A DNA stretch of 26,267 nucleotides from Flavobacterium psychrophilum (GCA_945878515.1 CAMCTL010000031.1:1-26267), one strand, 5' to 3'; counted from the stretch's first letter, positions 16,142-25,823 are shown. The notes: generated by a model not told the origin, from the sequence alone. Numbers and translations are program-made.

Positions 16142-16582
16142 TTAAATTTTAAAGTACTTAAAAGGAACGAATAGCATTCCAAAAACTTCTCCATTTTCTT
16201 TTCCTAAGTGTTTGTGGTGTACTTTATGACCTTTGCGAAGAGCTACCAAATATTTGTTTTTAGTATTTTTAAATAACTTAAAACGCTGGTGGATAATAAT
16301 ATCATGAACTATGAAATAACTCAAACCGTAAGCAAGTATTCCAAGACCTATGAAAAATCGATAATCAAAATTGTTAGAACCACCAAAATACATCAGATAA
16401 ATACTTGGCATGGCAAATATGACAAAGAACAAATCGTTCTTTTCAAATACGTTGCTGTATTTTGGTTGATGATGATCTGCGTGTAGGTACCACAAAAACC
16501 CGTGCATTACGAATTTATGAGTACACCAAGTAATGCACTCCATTATTAAGTAAGTAGCTAAGAAAAATAAAAAGGAAATCAT
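16142..16582 (-). CDS. crtZ: Beta-carotene hydroxylase CrtZ
   Basis: Adds hydroxyl groups to beta-carotene to make zeaxanthin. This small di-iron membrane enzyme (146 aa) has all four expected histidine motifs: H22-x4-H27, H34-x-x-H37-H38, H93-x4-H98 and H119-x-x-H122-H123. There are about four membrane segments, with a cytoplasmic di-iron site. It lies 38 bp after the crtB start side of the operon. No ketolase gene is present in the window, so zeaxanthin is the predicted product, as in many flavobacteria. Confidence 0.93.
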   Translation of the reverse strand: MISFLFFLATYLIMECITWCTHKFVMHGFLWYLHADHHQPKYSNVFEKNDLFFVIFAMPSIYLMYFGGSNNFDYRFFIGLGILAYGLSYFIVHDIIIHQRFKLFKNTKNKYLVALRKGHKVHHKHLGKENGEVFGMLFVPFKYFKI

Positions 16583-16620
16583 TTTTAATATGGTTTAATT
16601 GTTTGTCTAATGATATAGGA

Positions 16621-17460
16621 CTACACTAGTTTTAATTTGTATGCGACAAAAGAATTGGCAAATAAAATTCCTTTTGTATAATTGGAAACACGAATTCTTT
16701 CGCTCCCAATTTTGTGACATGGTGTATCTTCTAATTTTTTCAACAGTTTTTTGTAATATACATAAGCAGTATAAACTCCGAATTTTGCTTCTATCGGCAA
16801 TTTTCTAATTCCTTGTAAAGCCACATTGAAATCTTCTTCAATCTCCTTGATAATCATTTTTTTAGAAGTTTCGTCAAAAGATTTCAAATCGAAACCTGGA
16901 AAATAATTTCTATTTAAAACTAAATTATCGTCTTTCAAATCTCGTAAGAAATTCACTTTTTGAAAAGCAGAACCTAAACGCATTGCTTCATCTTTCAATT
17001 CCTCATAAATAGCATTATCACCATTAACAAAAACTTTCAAACACATCAAACCAACTACATCTGCGGAACCATATATATATTCGTTGTATTCTTCCTTGCT
17101 ATTGTATTTTGACTTGACCAAATCCATTTTCATACTTTTCAAAAACGACTGAATCATATCGTCTGAAATGTTGTACTTATTGACAGTTTGCATGAAAGAA
17201 TTCAAAATTGGGTTCAAACTAACGCCCAATTTTTGCGATTTGTAATAGTCACTTTCAAAGTCGTCAATTAAAGTTTGTTTGTCAAAACCGTGAAAAGAAT
17301 CGACAATTTCATCGGCAAATCGAACAAAACCATAAACACTATAGATAGCATCCCTAATACTTGGCGATAGCATATTAACAGCCAAAGAAAATGAAGTGCT
17401 GTAACTTTTTGTAACTAAAACACTGCATTTAAAAGAAACATCGTCAAATAATTTTTTCAT
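16621..17460 (-). CDS. crtB: Phytoene synthase CrtB
   Basis: Joins two geranylgeranyl diphosphates head to head to give phytoene. The 279 residues contain both magnesium-binding aspartate motifs, D50-E-I-V-D54 and D174-L-K-D-D178, plus the family segments YCF-like SVYGFVRFADEIVD and LGSAFQKVNFLRDL. Length is normal for bacterial CrtB. It follows crtI by 10 bp, so the pair is co-transcribed. The substrate-supplying GGPP synthase gene is not in the window. Confidence 0.95.
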   Translation of the reverse strand: MKKLFDDVSFKCSVLVTKSYSTSFSLAVNMLSPSIRDAIYSVYGFVRFADEIVDSFHGFDKQTLIDDFESDYYKSQKLGVSLNPILNSFMQTVNKYNISDDMIQSFLKSMKMDLVKSKYNSKEEYNEYIYGSADVVGLMCLKVFVNGDNAIYEELKDEAMRLGSAFQKVNFLRDLKDDNLVLNRNYFPGFDLKSFDETSKKMIIKEIEEDFNVALQGIRKLPIEAKFGVYTAYVYYKKLLKKLEDTPCHKIGSERIRVSNYTKGILFANSFVAYKLKLV

Positions 17461-17470
17461 AAATTGTATT

Positions 17471-18931
17471 TTAAAATCCCTTCGATATTAAATCCGAAAC
17501 AATTTTTCCTGATATTATTGATGGAGGAACTCCTGGCCCTGGCACTGTTAACTGTCCAGTGAAAAACAAATTTTTTACTTTTTTGCTAATCAATTTTGGA
17601 CGTAAAAATGCCGTTTGAGTCAAAATATTGGCCAAACCATACGCATTCCCTTTGTATGAATTGTAATCGTTAATGAAATCTGTTACACAGAAGCTTTCTT
17701 TAAAAATAATGTTATCCGTTACTTTTTGATCTGTAAGCATTTCAAATCTATCCATTATATTATTAAAATATTTCTCTCTAATCTCTGGTGTATCTTCAAT
17801 TCCGGGTGCAATTGGAATTAAAAAAATACCAGCTTCTTTTCCTTCTGGAGCTACACTATCATCAGTCTTGCTGGGAAAACTAGCATAAAATAGTGGTTTT
17901 TCAGGCCATTTAGGATTATCATATATATCTTTAGCATGAACATCAAACTCAGTATCAAAAAACAAAGTATGATGTGAAACATTTTTTATTTTTTTGTCAA
18001 AGGCAACATAAAACAGGAGAGAAGATGGTGCGAATATTTTTGAATTCCAATACTTTTCAGAATATCCTCTGTATTTTTCATCCAATAAAGTTTCCGTATG
18101 ATGATAATCGGCTCCACTTAAAACCACATCGGAAATGATAGTTTCGCCATTTGCAACCACGCTTTTTACGATACCATTATCAACATTTATTTTCTCGACG
18201 TTTTGATTTGTTTTAATTTCTACACCCAATTCAATCGCTAAATTCTTCATCGCTCGCACAACTTCATACATTCCACCTTTTGGATGCCAAGTTCCTAAAC
18301 CAAAGTCAGCATAATTCATAAAACTATAAAACGATGGCGTATTTGATGGCTTTGCCCCAAGAAACAAAACAGGAAATTCCATTATTTGTTGCAAACGATT
18401 GTTCTTAATATTTTTTCGAACAGCAGTCCTAATGGTAGAAAAAAACTGATTGGCTTTTCTAACTGTAACAGGCGTAATCAACTCGGTAATTGATATTCCA
18501 GGTCTATAAACCAAATCTTTTATGGCCACATCATAATTGTGTTTGGCATTATCAAGAAATTGCTCTAGATGTTTAGAACTTCCCTTTTCTTGGCTCTCAA
18601 AAATTTCTAATATATCTGGTAAATTATCTGGTATAGCAACTGCATCTAATTTATCGAAATACACAACATAAGCTGGATTCAATTTGTCTAAGTGATAATA
18701 ATCAGATGGTTTTTTATCAAAATCAGCAAAAAATTTCTCAAAAACGTCGGGCATCCAATACCAGGTTGGACCAATATCGAAAGTAAAACCATCTTTAATA
18801 AATTGTCTGGCTCTTCCGCCAACCGTATCATTTTTTTCCAAGATAGTTACATTATAACCTTCTTTCGCCAAATAACACGACGCAGCCAACGAAGAAAATC
18901 CAGAGCCAATAATTGTAATTGTTTTATTCAT
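17471..18931 (-). CDS. crtI: Phytoene desaturase CrtI
   Basis: FAD-dependent enzyme that converts phytoene to lycopene in four desaturation steps. The 486 residues have the N-terminal dinucleotide-binding motif I-I-G-S-G-F-S-S (the third glycine is Ser), EKNDTVGGRARQF, FDIGPTWYWMPDVFE and the C-terminal FFTGQLTVPGPGVPPSIISG, all characteristic of CrtI. It is the first structural gene of the carotenoid operon. Its start codon overlaps the edge of a candidate CarH operator (18931-18964), which suggests direct control by the upstream regulator. Confidence 0.95.
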   Translation of the reverse strand: MNKTITIIGSGFSSLAASCYLAKEGYNVTILEKNDTVGGRARQFIKDGFTFDIGPTWYWMPDVFEKFFADFDKKPSDYYHLDKLNPAYVVYFDKLDAVAIPDNLPDILEIFESQEKGSSKHLEQFLDNAKHNYDVAIKDLVYRPGISITELITPVTVRKANQFFSTIRTAVRKNIKNNRLQQIMEFPVLFLGAKPSNTPSFYSFMNYADFGLGTWHPKGGMYEVVRAMKNLAIELGVEIKTNQNVEKINVDNGIVKSVVANGETIISDVVLSGADYHHTETLLDEKYRGYSEKYWNSKIFAPSSLLFYVAFDKKIKNVSHHTLFFDTEFDVHAKDIYDNPKWPEKPLFYASFPSKTDDSVAPEGKEAGIFLIPIAPGIEDTPEIREKYFNNIMDRFEMLTDQKVTDNIIFKESFCVTDFINDYNSYKGNAYGLANILTQTAFLRPKLISKKVKNLFFTGQLTVPGPGVPPSIISGKIVSDLISKGF

Positions 18932-18964
18932 TTGTTTAGTAAAAGTATATATAAATTAAACAAA
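18931..18964. promoter_or_regulatory. Candidate CarH operator at the crtI start
   Basis: TTTGTTTAG (18931-18939), 16 bp, TTAAACAAA (18956-18964): an 8-bp perfect inverted repeat TTTGTTTA/TAAACAAA. The spacer, on the minus strand, contains the promoter-like TATACTTTTAC. It touches the crtI start codon at 18929-18931, so binding would block both transcription and its earliest elongation. Confidence 0.55.
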
Positions 18965-18985
18965 ATTACTGCTGTTAACAATAAT

Positions 18986-19894
18986 TTATATTTTTTGAAC
19001 AAGATCCGATATCGAATGATAAATTAAAATTTTGTCCGAGATATTATCAGTGTGAATAAATTCTACCATTCTACCAAGTAACCATACTTGAGAATTCTCA
19101 ACTAATAATTTACTAGTTAATTCTTGTACATAATCATTTATTGAATCTCTTGTTGGCTCAACAGTTAAATAGGAAACATAAACAATATCGTCAAAATAAT
19201 CATTCATTACAATCAAACTATCAACCGGAACACTTTCTCCTAAATAAATCGTTTTGTAACCCTTACTTAACATCTCATAGTTCAAGTACATCAAACCAAG
19301 TTCGTGGATTTCATTTTCGGGCAGATACAACACAAAAACTTTATCTGTTCTTGTTGGTCCGAGAATTTGAAGTTTTTCAATATTCAAAAACAACTTTTGT
19401 TTGATCAAAAAAGTTATAAAATGCTCTTGAGCTGGAGAAATCGTTCCAGCTTGCCATAACAATCCAATTTCTTGCATCAAAGGAATTACGACCTCAAAAA
19501 AGACATCACGAAAACTTTTTTCGGAAAGTAAACTATTGTAAGTGTTCAAAAACAAGGCTTGATCGAAGTTAATCATAGCCATCTTAAAAGCATTGATAGC
19601 GTGGTTTTTAGTGCTTTTTTCAGAAATAATTTCTCTCACAAGGAGTTCAATTTTTTCCTCTGAATGCTCTGCAATTCTTGATATTTTGTAACCGTAATTA
19701 TTTAGCAGCACAACGTTCAACAATTTCTGTAAACTTTTTAGATCGTAGTTCCTAATATTTGTTTCAGACCGAAGTGGTTCAAGAACGTTATATCTTTTTT
19801 CCCAAATCCTAATAGTATGTGCTTTAATACCTGATAAGTTTTCTAAATCTTTTATGCTAAATACAGTTTTAACATTGTATGCGTTGTTTATCAT
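18986..19894 (-). CDS. carH: CarH-type B12-dependent photoreceptor, MerR family
   Basis: 302-residue regulator. A MerR helix-turn-helix spans about 11-80 (FSIKDLENLSGIKAHTIRIWEKRY...), followed by a four-helix B12-binding cap (about 95-175) and a Rossmann-like B12-binding domain (about 184-302). The cap keeps the photoreceptor motif W147-x9-E157-H158, and the B12 domain keeps E195-x-H197-x-x-G200, where H197 would be the lower ligand of adenosylcobalamin. In CarH/LitR proteins the dark tetramer represses carotenoid genes and light breaks it apart. It sits 54 bp ahead of crtI on the same strand. Sites resembling its target occur at its own start and at crtI, implying autoregulation. Light sensing is inferred from motifs, not shown. 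Confidence 0.88.
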   Translation of the reverse strand: MINNAYNVKTVFSIKDLENLSGIKAHTIRIWEKRYNVLEPLRSETNIRNYDLKSLQKLLNVVLLNNYGYKISRIAEHSEEKIELLVREIISEKSTKNHAINAFKMAMINFDQALFLNTYNSLLSEKSFRDVFFEVVIPLMQEIGLLWQAGTISPAQEHFITFLIKQKLFLNIEKLQILGPTRTDKVFVLYLPENEIHELGLMYLNYEMLSKGYKTIYLGESVPVDSLIVMNDYFDDIVYVSYLTVEPTRDSINDYVQELTSKLLVENSQVWLLGRMVEFIHTDNISDKILIYHSISDLVQKI

Positions 19895-19916
19895 TTATTC
19901 ATATTTATTAAACAAA
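19883..19916. promoter_or_regulatory. Candidate CarH operator at the carH start
   Basis: GTTGTTTAT (19883-19891), 16 bp, TTAAACAAA (19908-19916), with the same geometry as the sites at 18931 and 8698. It overlaps the carH ATG and the -7-like TATTTTTG on the minus strand (19913-19920). A further half-site TTTGTTTAACA lies at 19950-19960, exactly 42 bp (four helical turns) from the 19908 half. Confidence 0.5.
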
Positions 19917-20354
19917 AATACAAACTTATTTTGTCAAAAAAAAATATAATTTGTTTAACAGCAAAAGTGTTCAAAAAAAAGATTCAGCCAACTTAAAGGA
20001 TTGGAAATATTCAAGCTATTAAACTAGACATCAAAATATAACTTGAATTAAATTATTATAGGTTTAAATTCTTAATTGAATTCTTCTAAAATAAGGGCTT
20101 TCAATTTGTATCTGTATTATTTCTAAATTTTGTTTTATTTAACACTTTCATTATCATCGATTAAAACAATACAGCTAAAACAAATTATTTTTATTTTGGT
20201 GCTTTAACTTTATCTATGATACTGTAATTAACTAATACATCCATTTAAATAGATATGCATTAACGTTACTCTCGAAGATGCAATTGGCACAAAAAAAATC
20301 TAAAATTTGGTATCTTTTTACTAAATTTGCACTCCATTAAAATAAACATAAAAT
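19895..20354. other. 460-bp divergent intergenic region, carH to prfA
   Basis: Very AT-rich. Holds the carH promoter/operator region, an 8-bp inverted repeat TTGTTTTA (20130-20137)/TAAAACAA (20162-20169), and near the right end the prfA -7 box. I see no coding frame, tRNA or strong hairpin in the middle part. Confidence 0.5.
20322..20330 (+). promoter_or_regulatory. -7 box for prfA
   Basis: TAAATTTGC, a full match to TAnnTTTG, 24 bp ahead of the prfA ATG. TTTG at 20306-20309 is closer than the usual -33 spacing. Confidence 0.45.
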
Positions 20355-21431
20355 ATGTTAGATAGACTTCAATATGTAAAGCAACGTTTCGACGAAATTT
20401 CGGACTTGGTTATTCAACCAGATGTGATTGCCGATCAAAAGCGTTATGTACTACTCAACCAAGAATACAAAAGCATCAAAGCGTTGGTTGAAAAAAGAGA
20501 AGAATATATTTTAATTTTAGCTAATATTGATGAAGCTGACGAAATAATTGCAGACGGAAGTGATGCTGATATGACCGAAATGGCCAAGATGCAACTGGAA
20601 GAAGCGAAAGAAAGATTGCCCTCTTTAGAGGATGAAATCAAGTTTATGTTGATTCCGAAAGACGAGGAAGATGCCAAAAATGTTATGGTTGAAATTCGTG
20701 CTGGAACTGGTGGTGATGAAGCCAGTATTTTTGCAGGAGATTTGTTTCGCATGTACACCAAATATTGCGAAGGAATGGGTTGGAGAACTTCGGTTGTGGA
20801 TATGAACGAAGGAACTTCTGGCGGTTTCAAAGAGGTGATTTTTGAAGTAACTGGCGAAGATGTTTACGGAACTTTGAAGTTTGAAGCTGGCGTGCATCGT
20901 GTGCAACGTGTACCACAAACAGAAACTCAAGGTCGTGTTCACACCTCGGCAGCGACGGTTATGGTATTGCCAGAAGCCGAAGAATTTGATGTACAAATTG
21001 ACATGAACGATGTTCGTGTGGATTTCTTCTGTTCGTCAGGGCCTGGTGGACAATCGGTAAATACTACAAAATCGGCCGTTCGTTTGACGCACATTCCAAC
21101 AGGTTTGGTAGCACAATGTCAGGATCAGAAATCCCAACATAAGAATAAAGACAAAGCGTTGACCGTTTTGCGTTCTCGTTTGTATGAAATGGAATTGGCC
21201 AAAAAACAAGCGGAAGATGCTACAAAAAGGACTTCGCAAGTGAGTTCTGGCGACCGTTCTGCCAAAATTAGAACTTACAATTACGCACAAGGTCGTGTGA
21301 CTGATCACCGAGTAGGTTTGACTTTGTACGATTTAGGCAATATTATGAATGGAGACATCCAGAAAATTGTTGACGAATTGCAATTGGTTAACAATATGGA
21401 GAAATTGAAAGAAGCGAGCGAGGTTTTTTAA
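20355..21431 (+). CDS. prfA: Peptide chain release factor 1
   Basis: Ends translation at UAA and UAG codons. The 358-residue protein has the universal G231-G232-Q233 motif that triggers peptide release ([20 protein letters not shown]). The stop-codon recognition loop reads P187-Q-T189 in [18 protein letters not shown], the RF1-type PxT tripeptide, which separates it from RF2 (SPF). There is no in-frame shift site. Single gene between divergent carH and convergent receptor gene; no clear terminator in the 120 bp after its stop. Confidence 0.96.
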   Translation: MLDRLQYVKQRFDEISDLVIQPDVIADQKRYVLLNQEYKSIKALVEKREEYILILANIDEADEIIADGSDADMTEMAKMQLEEAKERLPSLEDEIKFMLIPKDEEDAKNVMVEIRAGTGGDEASIFAGDLFRMYTKYCEGMGWRTSVVDMNEGTSGGFKEVIFEVTGEDVYGTLKFEAGVHRVQRVPQTETQGRVHTSAATVMVLPEAEEFDVQIDMNDVRVDFFCSSGPGGQSVNTTKSAVRLTHIPTGLVAQCQDQKSQHKNKDKALTVLRSRLYEMELAKKQAEDATKRTSQVSSGDRSAKIRTYNYAQGRVTDHRVGLTLYDLGNIMNGDIQKIVDELQLVNNMEKLKEASEVF

Positions 21432-21551
21432 AAACCATTAAGAAAAGAAAGAGGGTTACAAGATTAGTTAATAATACTTTAGAGGAAAATTATAGGAAAA
21501 ACGTGCAATAGAAACTATTACAGTTGCGACTACAAATAGAAAATAAAAGCG

Positions 21552-24320
21552 CTAATCCATATTGTCCATTTCTCTATTTCTAAAAACTCTTGAGCGCTGT
21601 TTTCCACCAAAATTTCCTAATTTGTAGGCCAAAGAGAACATTGCATAACGTTTTAAAACTGTGTTTTCTTCATCTCGGATTGTTGTTGGAGTTATATTTC
21701 TTGTAGCACTTAAATTCTGATTTAAAACATCATAAACTTTTACTTTGAAAGTCATTTTTTTGTTTAAAAAGCTATAGGACAAACTGGTGTTCCATAAATA
21801 AAAATCTTTTCTGAAACCCTCCGAAATATTTGAATTGTAAGTATATCCAAAATCATTACCAAAAATCCAATTTTTAGGCCAATAATTCGTGGTTTGCAAG
21901 TTGATTCTGTGAACATAATTTGAACTCGAATTTAAGGAAGTGTTGGTGAAATTGGTTTCATTGTACGAATAATTATACGATGGCGCAAGAGTAAGCAATT
22001 CTCCATAATCATAAGAAATATAAAGTCCAGGAGAAACTCCCAAAGATTTTGCGTCATACAAAACAGCATTTGTAAAACCTTTGTCTACGGAATAGTTTGA
22101 ATTTAAGTTTAAACCAAATCGCAGCACGTGAGCTTCTCTTTTTAAAGTTTTACCCCAATTTCCTCCGAAATACAAAGAATAAGTTCCCGAAACATTTTCA
22201 TAAGTGGTGTTCCTTTTTCCGCTACTGTCAAAAACAGAACTCGAAACTATTTCACTTTCAAAAAAATCTGCTCGAGCATACAAGGAATAACCCGTTCGTG
22301 ATCGAATATTAAAATCCCTGTAATTGAGATTGATACCGCTTTTTTTATTCGGGTTCAAGTTTTCATTTCCAGTAATTGTATTCAATGGATTAGCCAAATT
22401 TGCTACAGGCAGCAACTGATTGGAAGATGGAAGGCTACTAGAATATTCATACCTCAAAGTTAAAAATTTTGATTGATCTAGTTTATATCTATATTGTGCT
22501 CTTCCGTAGGGCAAAAAATACTTTTGATTCAAATTTGTAATTTTACTCAGATACAAGGAATAATTATCAAAATCGATAATAGATGTACTGGAACTCAAAT
22601 TAAAGGTAAAATTGTTCTTTTCAAAAGTAATTCCAACTTTAGGAGTAATTGAGTTTTGAGTTGAAGTAGTATAATTGGTTTGTAAATTATTTAGACTAGA
22701 ATATGCTTGGGATGTTGTATCAAAATTGAATGTTTTGAAATCATTTACGGCATTTGTCCATCCAAAATCGGAACCAAATCGAATTCGCAACGAATCCGTG
22801 ATGGGCTCGGTGTATTCAATATCAGCGGAATAAGAATCATAAGTGTTTTCGGTTTGACTATTTTGATTTCGCTTATCGTCGGGTCTTATACCTCGCAAAA
22901 AAATAGTTTCAGATATATTTATTGCCTCCGAATCGGTACTAGTATTGTTATTATTAAATTCAAAACTCAAGTTTCGTGCTTTCTTTTCGAATGTTTTATT
23001 AAAATTAATGGAGTTTGCAAAATTTGAAGCGGTATTTTCTTTGTAAGATTTTGAAGTACTCTCGTTTAACGAAGCCTCGCTTTCATCCTTTGCAAAACTA
23101 GAAGATTCAGCAGCTGTATTGGCACGAGTTTGATCTAATCTAGGAATAACAACAATTCGAATAGTGGGATTTAGTTTATATTCAAACTCAAAATTGGCTT
23201 TGTTTCCAGTATTTTCACTTCGAGTTTTTGAATTCGAATCGGTAAATATTGTTCCCGTTGGCAGGAAATTGGCTTGATTGGATTTGCTTTGGTTTTCGTT
23301 AATGGTGTTCGAAAAATTATAACTCGAACTGGCTTCTAATTCCTTCGACCATTGATCGGAATAATTGAAACCAACCAAATTTGAGGTTGTAATTCCTTTG
23401 CCGCTTACACCTGATGTTCTGTTGTTTCCTCGGGAATTCCTTCCTCCGCCCATACTGTCAAAAACTTCATCCTGCGTAAAACCGCTTGCGTTGATATTAT
23501 TGGCTGAAGCCAAAACACTAATTTTCTGTTTATTATTAAAAAAATTCACAATAAAACTGTTTTCATAGCGATCATCTGTACCGTAGCCGCCGAGAAATTT
23601 TCCAAAATAGCCTTTGTTTTTCTTTTCGTCAATGGTCAGGTTGATGCTAGAAAAATCGGAACTCGATTCTTGCTTGGCCAATTCTTCTTTCTTGGTTTTA
23701 AAATCCGATACTTGCACTTTACTAATCAAATCGGCTGGTAAATTTTTCAATGCAATAGCACCATCTTTATCAAAAAAGGCTTTTCCGTTCACTAAAAACT
23801 GCGTAACATCTTTGCCATTTACCGTGATTTTTCCATCGCTATCGACCTCAAATCCCGGCAATTGTTTCAACAAAATTTCAACATTAGCATCAGGTCTTAC
23901 TTTGAAAGAAGCTGCATTAAATTCTAAAGTGTCTTTTTTTACTCGAATCGGCGGAGCTTCGGTTTTAATAACCACCTCGTTCAATAAGTTTGTGTTTTGC
24001 AATAAGTATAGTTTTCCAAAATCTTTGCTCTCTAAAAGCCCATTTTGTGCCTCGATGTAAGGTTGATATCCGAGATAATTTATCTTTAAAAAAACGGGTT
24101 TGTCGTATTTTTTAGTAGTGATTTTGAAAACACCATTTTTGTCGGTGGTAGCATATTCCAGTAAGGTGGAATCTTTTACTGTAGAAAAATATATTGTTGC
24201 CAACTCAAGCGGAACTTGCGTATTAATATCATAGACCGTTCCTTTGATAACAATCTCATTTTGGGCATTGGCTGAAAAAATGAAAAACAGCAGCAATACA
24301 AAAGGATAGATTTTAGGCAT
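21552..24320 (-). CDS. TonB-dependent-receptor-type outer-membrane beta-barrel protein
   Basis: 922 residues exported by an N-terminal signal peptide (about 1-19, cleavage after SANA). A carboxypeptidase-regulatory-like beta-sandwich domain follows (about 22-110, with IKGTVYDINTQVPLELATIYF), then a plug-like domain (about 130-215, with LLKQLPGFEVDSDGKITVNGKDVTQFLVNGK), then a long barrel rich in Asn, Ser and Tyr that ends in RSRVFRNREMDN. This matches the outer membrane beta-barrel family (OMP_b-brl_3) common in Bacteroidota. No SusD partner or TonB gene is nearby, so the transported ligand is unknown; uptake of a peptide, metal or siderophore is possible. Confidence 0.88.
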   Translation of the reverse strand: MPKIYPFVLLLFFIFSANAQNEIVIKGTVYDINTQVPLELATIYFSTVKDSTLLEYATTDKNGVFKITTKKYDKPVFLKINYLGYQPYIEAQNGLLESKDFGKLYLLQNTNLLNEVVIKTEAPPIRVKKDTLEFNAASFKVRPDANVEILLKQLPGFEVDSDGKITVNGKDVTQFLVNGKAFFDKDGAIALKNLPADLISKVQVSDFKTKKEELAKQESSSDFSSINLTIDEKKNKGYFGKFLGGYGTDDRYENSFIVNFFNNKQKISVLASANNINASGFTQDEVFDSMGGGRNSRGNNRTSGVSGKGITTSNLVGFNYSDQWSKELEASSSYNFSNTINENQSKSNQANFLPTGTIFTDSNSKTRSENTGNKANFEFEYKLNPTIRIVVIPRLDQTRANTAAESSSFAKDESEASLNESTSKSYKENTASNFANSINFNKTFEKKARNLSFEFNNNNTSTDSEAINISETIFLRGIRPDDKRNQNSQTENTYDSYSADIEYTEPITDSLRIRFGSDFGWTNAVNDFKTFNFDTTSQAYSSLNNLQTNYTTSTQNSITPKVGITFEKNNFTFNLSSSTSIIDFDNYSLYLSKITNLNQKYFLPYGRAQYRYKLDQSKFLTLRYEYSSSLPSSNQLLPVANLANPLNTITGNENLNPNKKSGINLNYRDFNIRSRTGYSLYARADFFESEIVSSSVFDSSGKRNTTYENVSGTYSLYFGGNWGKTLKREAHVLRFGLNLNSNYSVDKGFTNAVLYDAKSLGVSPGLYISYDYGELLTLAPSYNYSYNETNFTNTSLNSSSNYVHRINLQTTNYWPKNWIFGNDFGYTYNSNISEGFRKDFYLWNTSLSYSFLNKKMTFKVKVYDVLNQNLSATRNITPTTIRDEENTVLKRYAMFSLAYKLGNFGGKQRSRVFRNREMDNMD

Positions 24321-24480
24321 TGAGATGCTTTATGGTGTTAAAAAGTAAGACACAGAAATAGATAAAAGGTTTAATTTGCAATCTAAGATTTATTCATTTT
24401 ATAATACTACTTGTCACGGTGAAGTGGTCTGTTTGTATAGGTTGGACTAATTATAATTACCATTATATAACCCACAAGAT

Positions 24481-24504
24481 AAAAAAAATCCCGATAGCTC
24501 GGGA
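24481..24504 (-). terminator. Intrinsic terminator of der
   Basis: Perfect 7-bp stem ATCCCGA (24487-24493) / TCGGGAT (24498-24504) with a TAGC loop, followed on the minus strand by a T-run (24487 down to 24481). It lies 8 bp after the der stop codon. The T-rich bases on the other side may allow some activity in both directions. Confidence 0.85.
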
Positions 24505-24512
24505 TTAAATTT

Positions 24513-25823
24513 TTATTTTTCTCTAATATAAATATCAATTGGCACTCCAGAGAAGTCCCAATTTTCTCTAATTTTATTTTCAAGGTAACGTTTGTATTGC
24601 TCTTTAACGTATTGAGGCATATTGGCAAAAAACACAAATTGAGGTGTCAATGTCGGCAACTGCATACAATATTTAATTTTTACATATTTTCCTTTTGTCG
24701 CTGGCGGAGGATAGGCTTCAATCACTTTCAACATATATTCATTGAATTTTGAAGTCGCAATACGCTGTTTTCTATTTTCGAAAACTTGAACAGTGGCTTC
24801 CAAGGCTTTTAATAAACGCTGTTTTGTCAAAGCTGAAACAAAAAGAATGGGTACATCGGTAAATGGCATTAATTGTTCTCTGATTTTGGCTTCATAATCG
24901 CGGGTTGACATCGTATCTTTTTCGACCAAATCCCATTTATTTACCAAGATGACAACTCCTTTTCTGTTTTTCTCTGCCAACCAAAAAATACTTTGGTCCT
25001 GTCCTTCGAATCCACGAGTGGCATCAATGACTAAAATACAAATATCGGCGTGTTCAATAGCTCGAACCGAACGCATCACGGAATAAAACTCTAAATCTTC
25101 TTTCACTTTTGCTTTACGACGAATTCCAGCCGTATCTACCAAGTTGAATTCGAACCCAAAACGATCAAATTTGGTATCAATAGCATCACGAGTGGTTCCC
25201 GCAATGTCAGTAACCATAAAACGATCTTTACCAATTAATGCGTTTATAAAACTAGATTTTCCAGCATTCGGGCGACCTACAACTGCAAAACGAGGCAACA
25301 CCACTTCTTCTTGAACAGGTTCTGGTTTCACTGGAAAAGCTTCGATTACTGCATCCAATAAATCGCCTGTTCCACTTCCTGAAATACTGGCAAAAGTATA
25401 AAATTCCCCTAAACCAAGGTTATAAAACTCAAGAGCATCCTTTTCACGCATGGCATTATCAACCTTATTTACGGCAAGTAAAACCGGTTTTTTTACCTTA
25501 CGCAACAATCTGGCAACGATATCATCCATTGGCGTAATGCCTTCTTCTACATCCACAACAAATATAATTACGTCGGCTTCATCAATGGCCAATTCTACTT
25601 GTTTGCGGATTTCACCTTCAAAAACATCATCCGATCCGCGAACATAACCGCCTGTATCAATCACAGAAAACTCTTTTCCGTTCCACTCGCTTTTACCATA
25701 GTTTCTATCTCGGGTCACCCCAGATACTGAATCTACAATAGCTTCTCTTCTTTGTATCAGCCTATTAAAAAGGGTTGATTTCCCTACATTAGGTCTTCCT
25801 ACTATTGCAACAATATTGTTCAT
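24513..25823 (-). CDS. der: Ribosome biogenesis GTPase Der (EngA)
   Basis: Essential GTPase for assembly of the 50S subunit. The 436 residues hold two consecutive GTPase domains and a KH-like C-terminal domain. Domain 1: G9-R-P-N-V-G-K-S-T17, DTGGY and NKVD (119-122). Domain 2: G183-R-P-N-A-G-K-S, DTAGI and NKWD. The tandem arrangement is unique to Der. Its promoter is unusually clear (25972-26002) and its leader of about 140 nt contains two tandem 40-bp repeats. A strong terminator follows, so it is probably transcribed alone. Confidence 0.97.
   Translation of the reverse strand: MNNIVAIVGRPNVGKSTLFNRLIQRREAIVDSVSGVTRDRNYGKSEWNGKEFSVIDTGGYVRGSDDVFEGEIRKQVELAIDEADVIIFVVDVEEGITPMDDIVARLLRKVKKPVLLAVNKVDNAMREKDALEFYNLGLGEFYTFASISGSGTGDLLDAVIEAFPVKPEPVQEEVVLPRFAVVGRPNAGKSSFINALIGKDRFMVTDIAGTTRDAIDTKFDRFGFEFNLVDTAGIRRKAKVKEDLEFYSVMRSVRAIEHADICILVIDATRGFEGQDQSIFWLAEKNRKGVVILVNKWDLVEKDTMSTRDYEAKIREQLMPFTDVPILFVSALTKQRLLKALEATVQVFENRKQRIATSKFNEYMLKVIEAYPPPATKGKYVKIKYCMQLPTLTPQFVFFANMPQYVKEQYKRYLENKIRENWDFSGVPIDIYIREK

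Noticed and set aside
21036..21308. Long antisense frames inside prfA
   Set aside because: They are antisense shadows of a strongly conserved gene with no start signals or family resemblance.
23614..24060. A 148-codon plus-strand frame opposite the outer-membrane receptor gene
   Set aside because: Antisense to the conserved signal, regulatory and plug domains; composition looks like a shadow frame.
24407..24637. A 76-codon open frame on the minus strand near the end of der
   Set aside because: It overlaps der in another frame, crosses the terminator hairpin and has no recognisable protein features.
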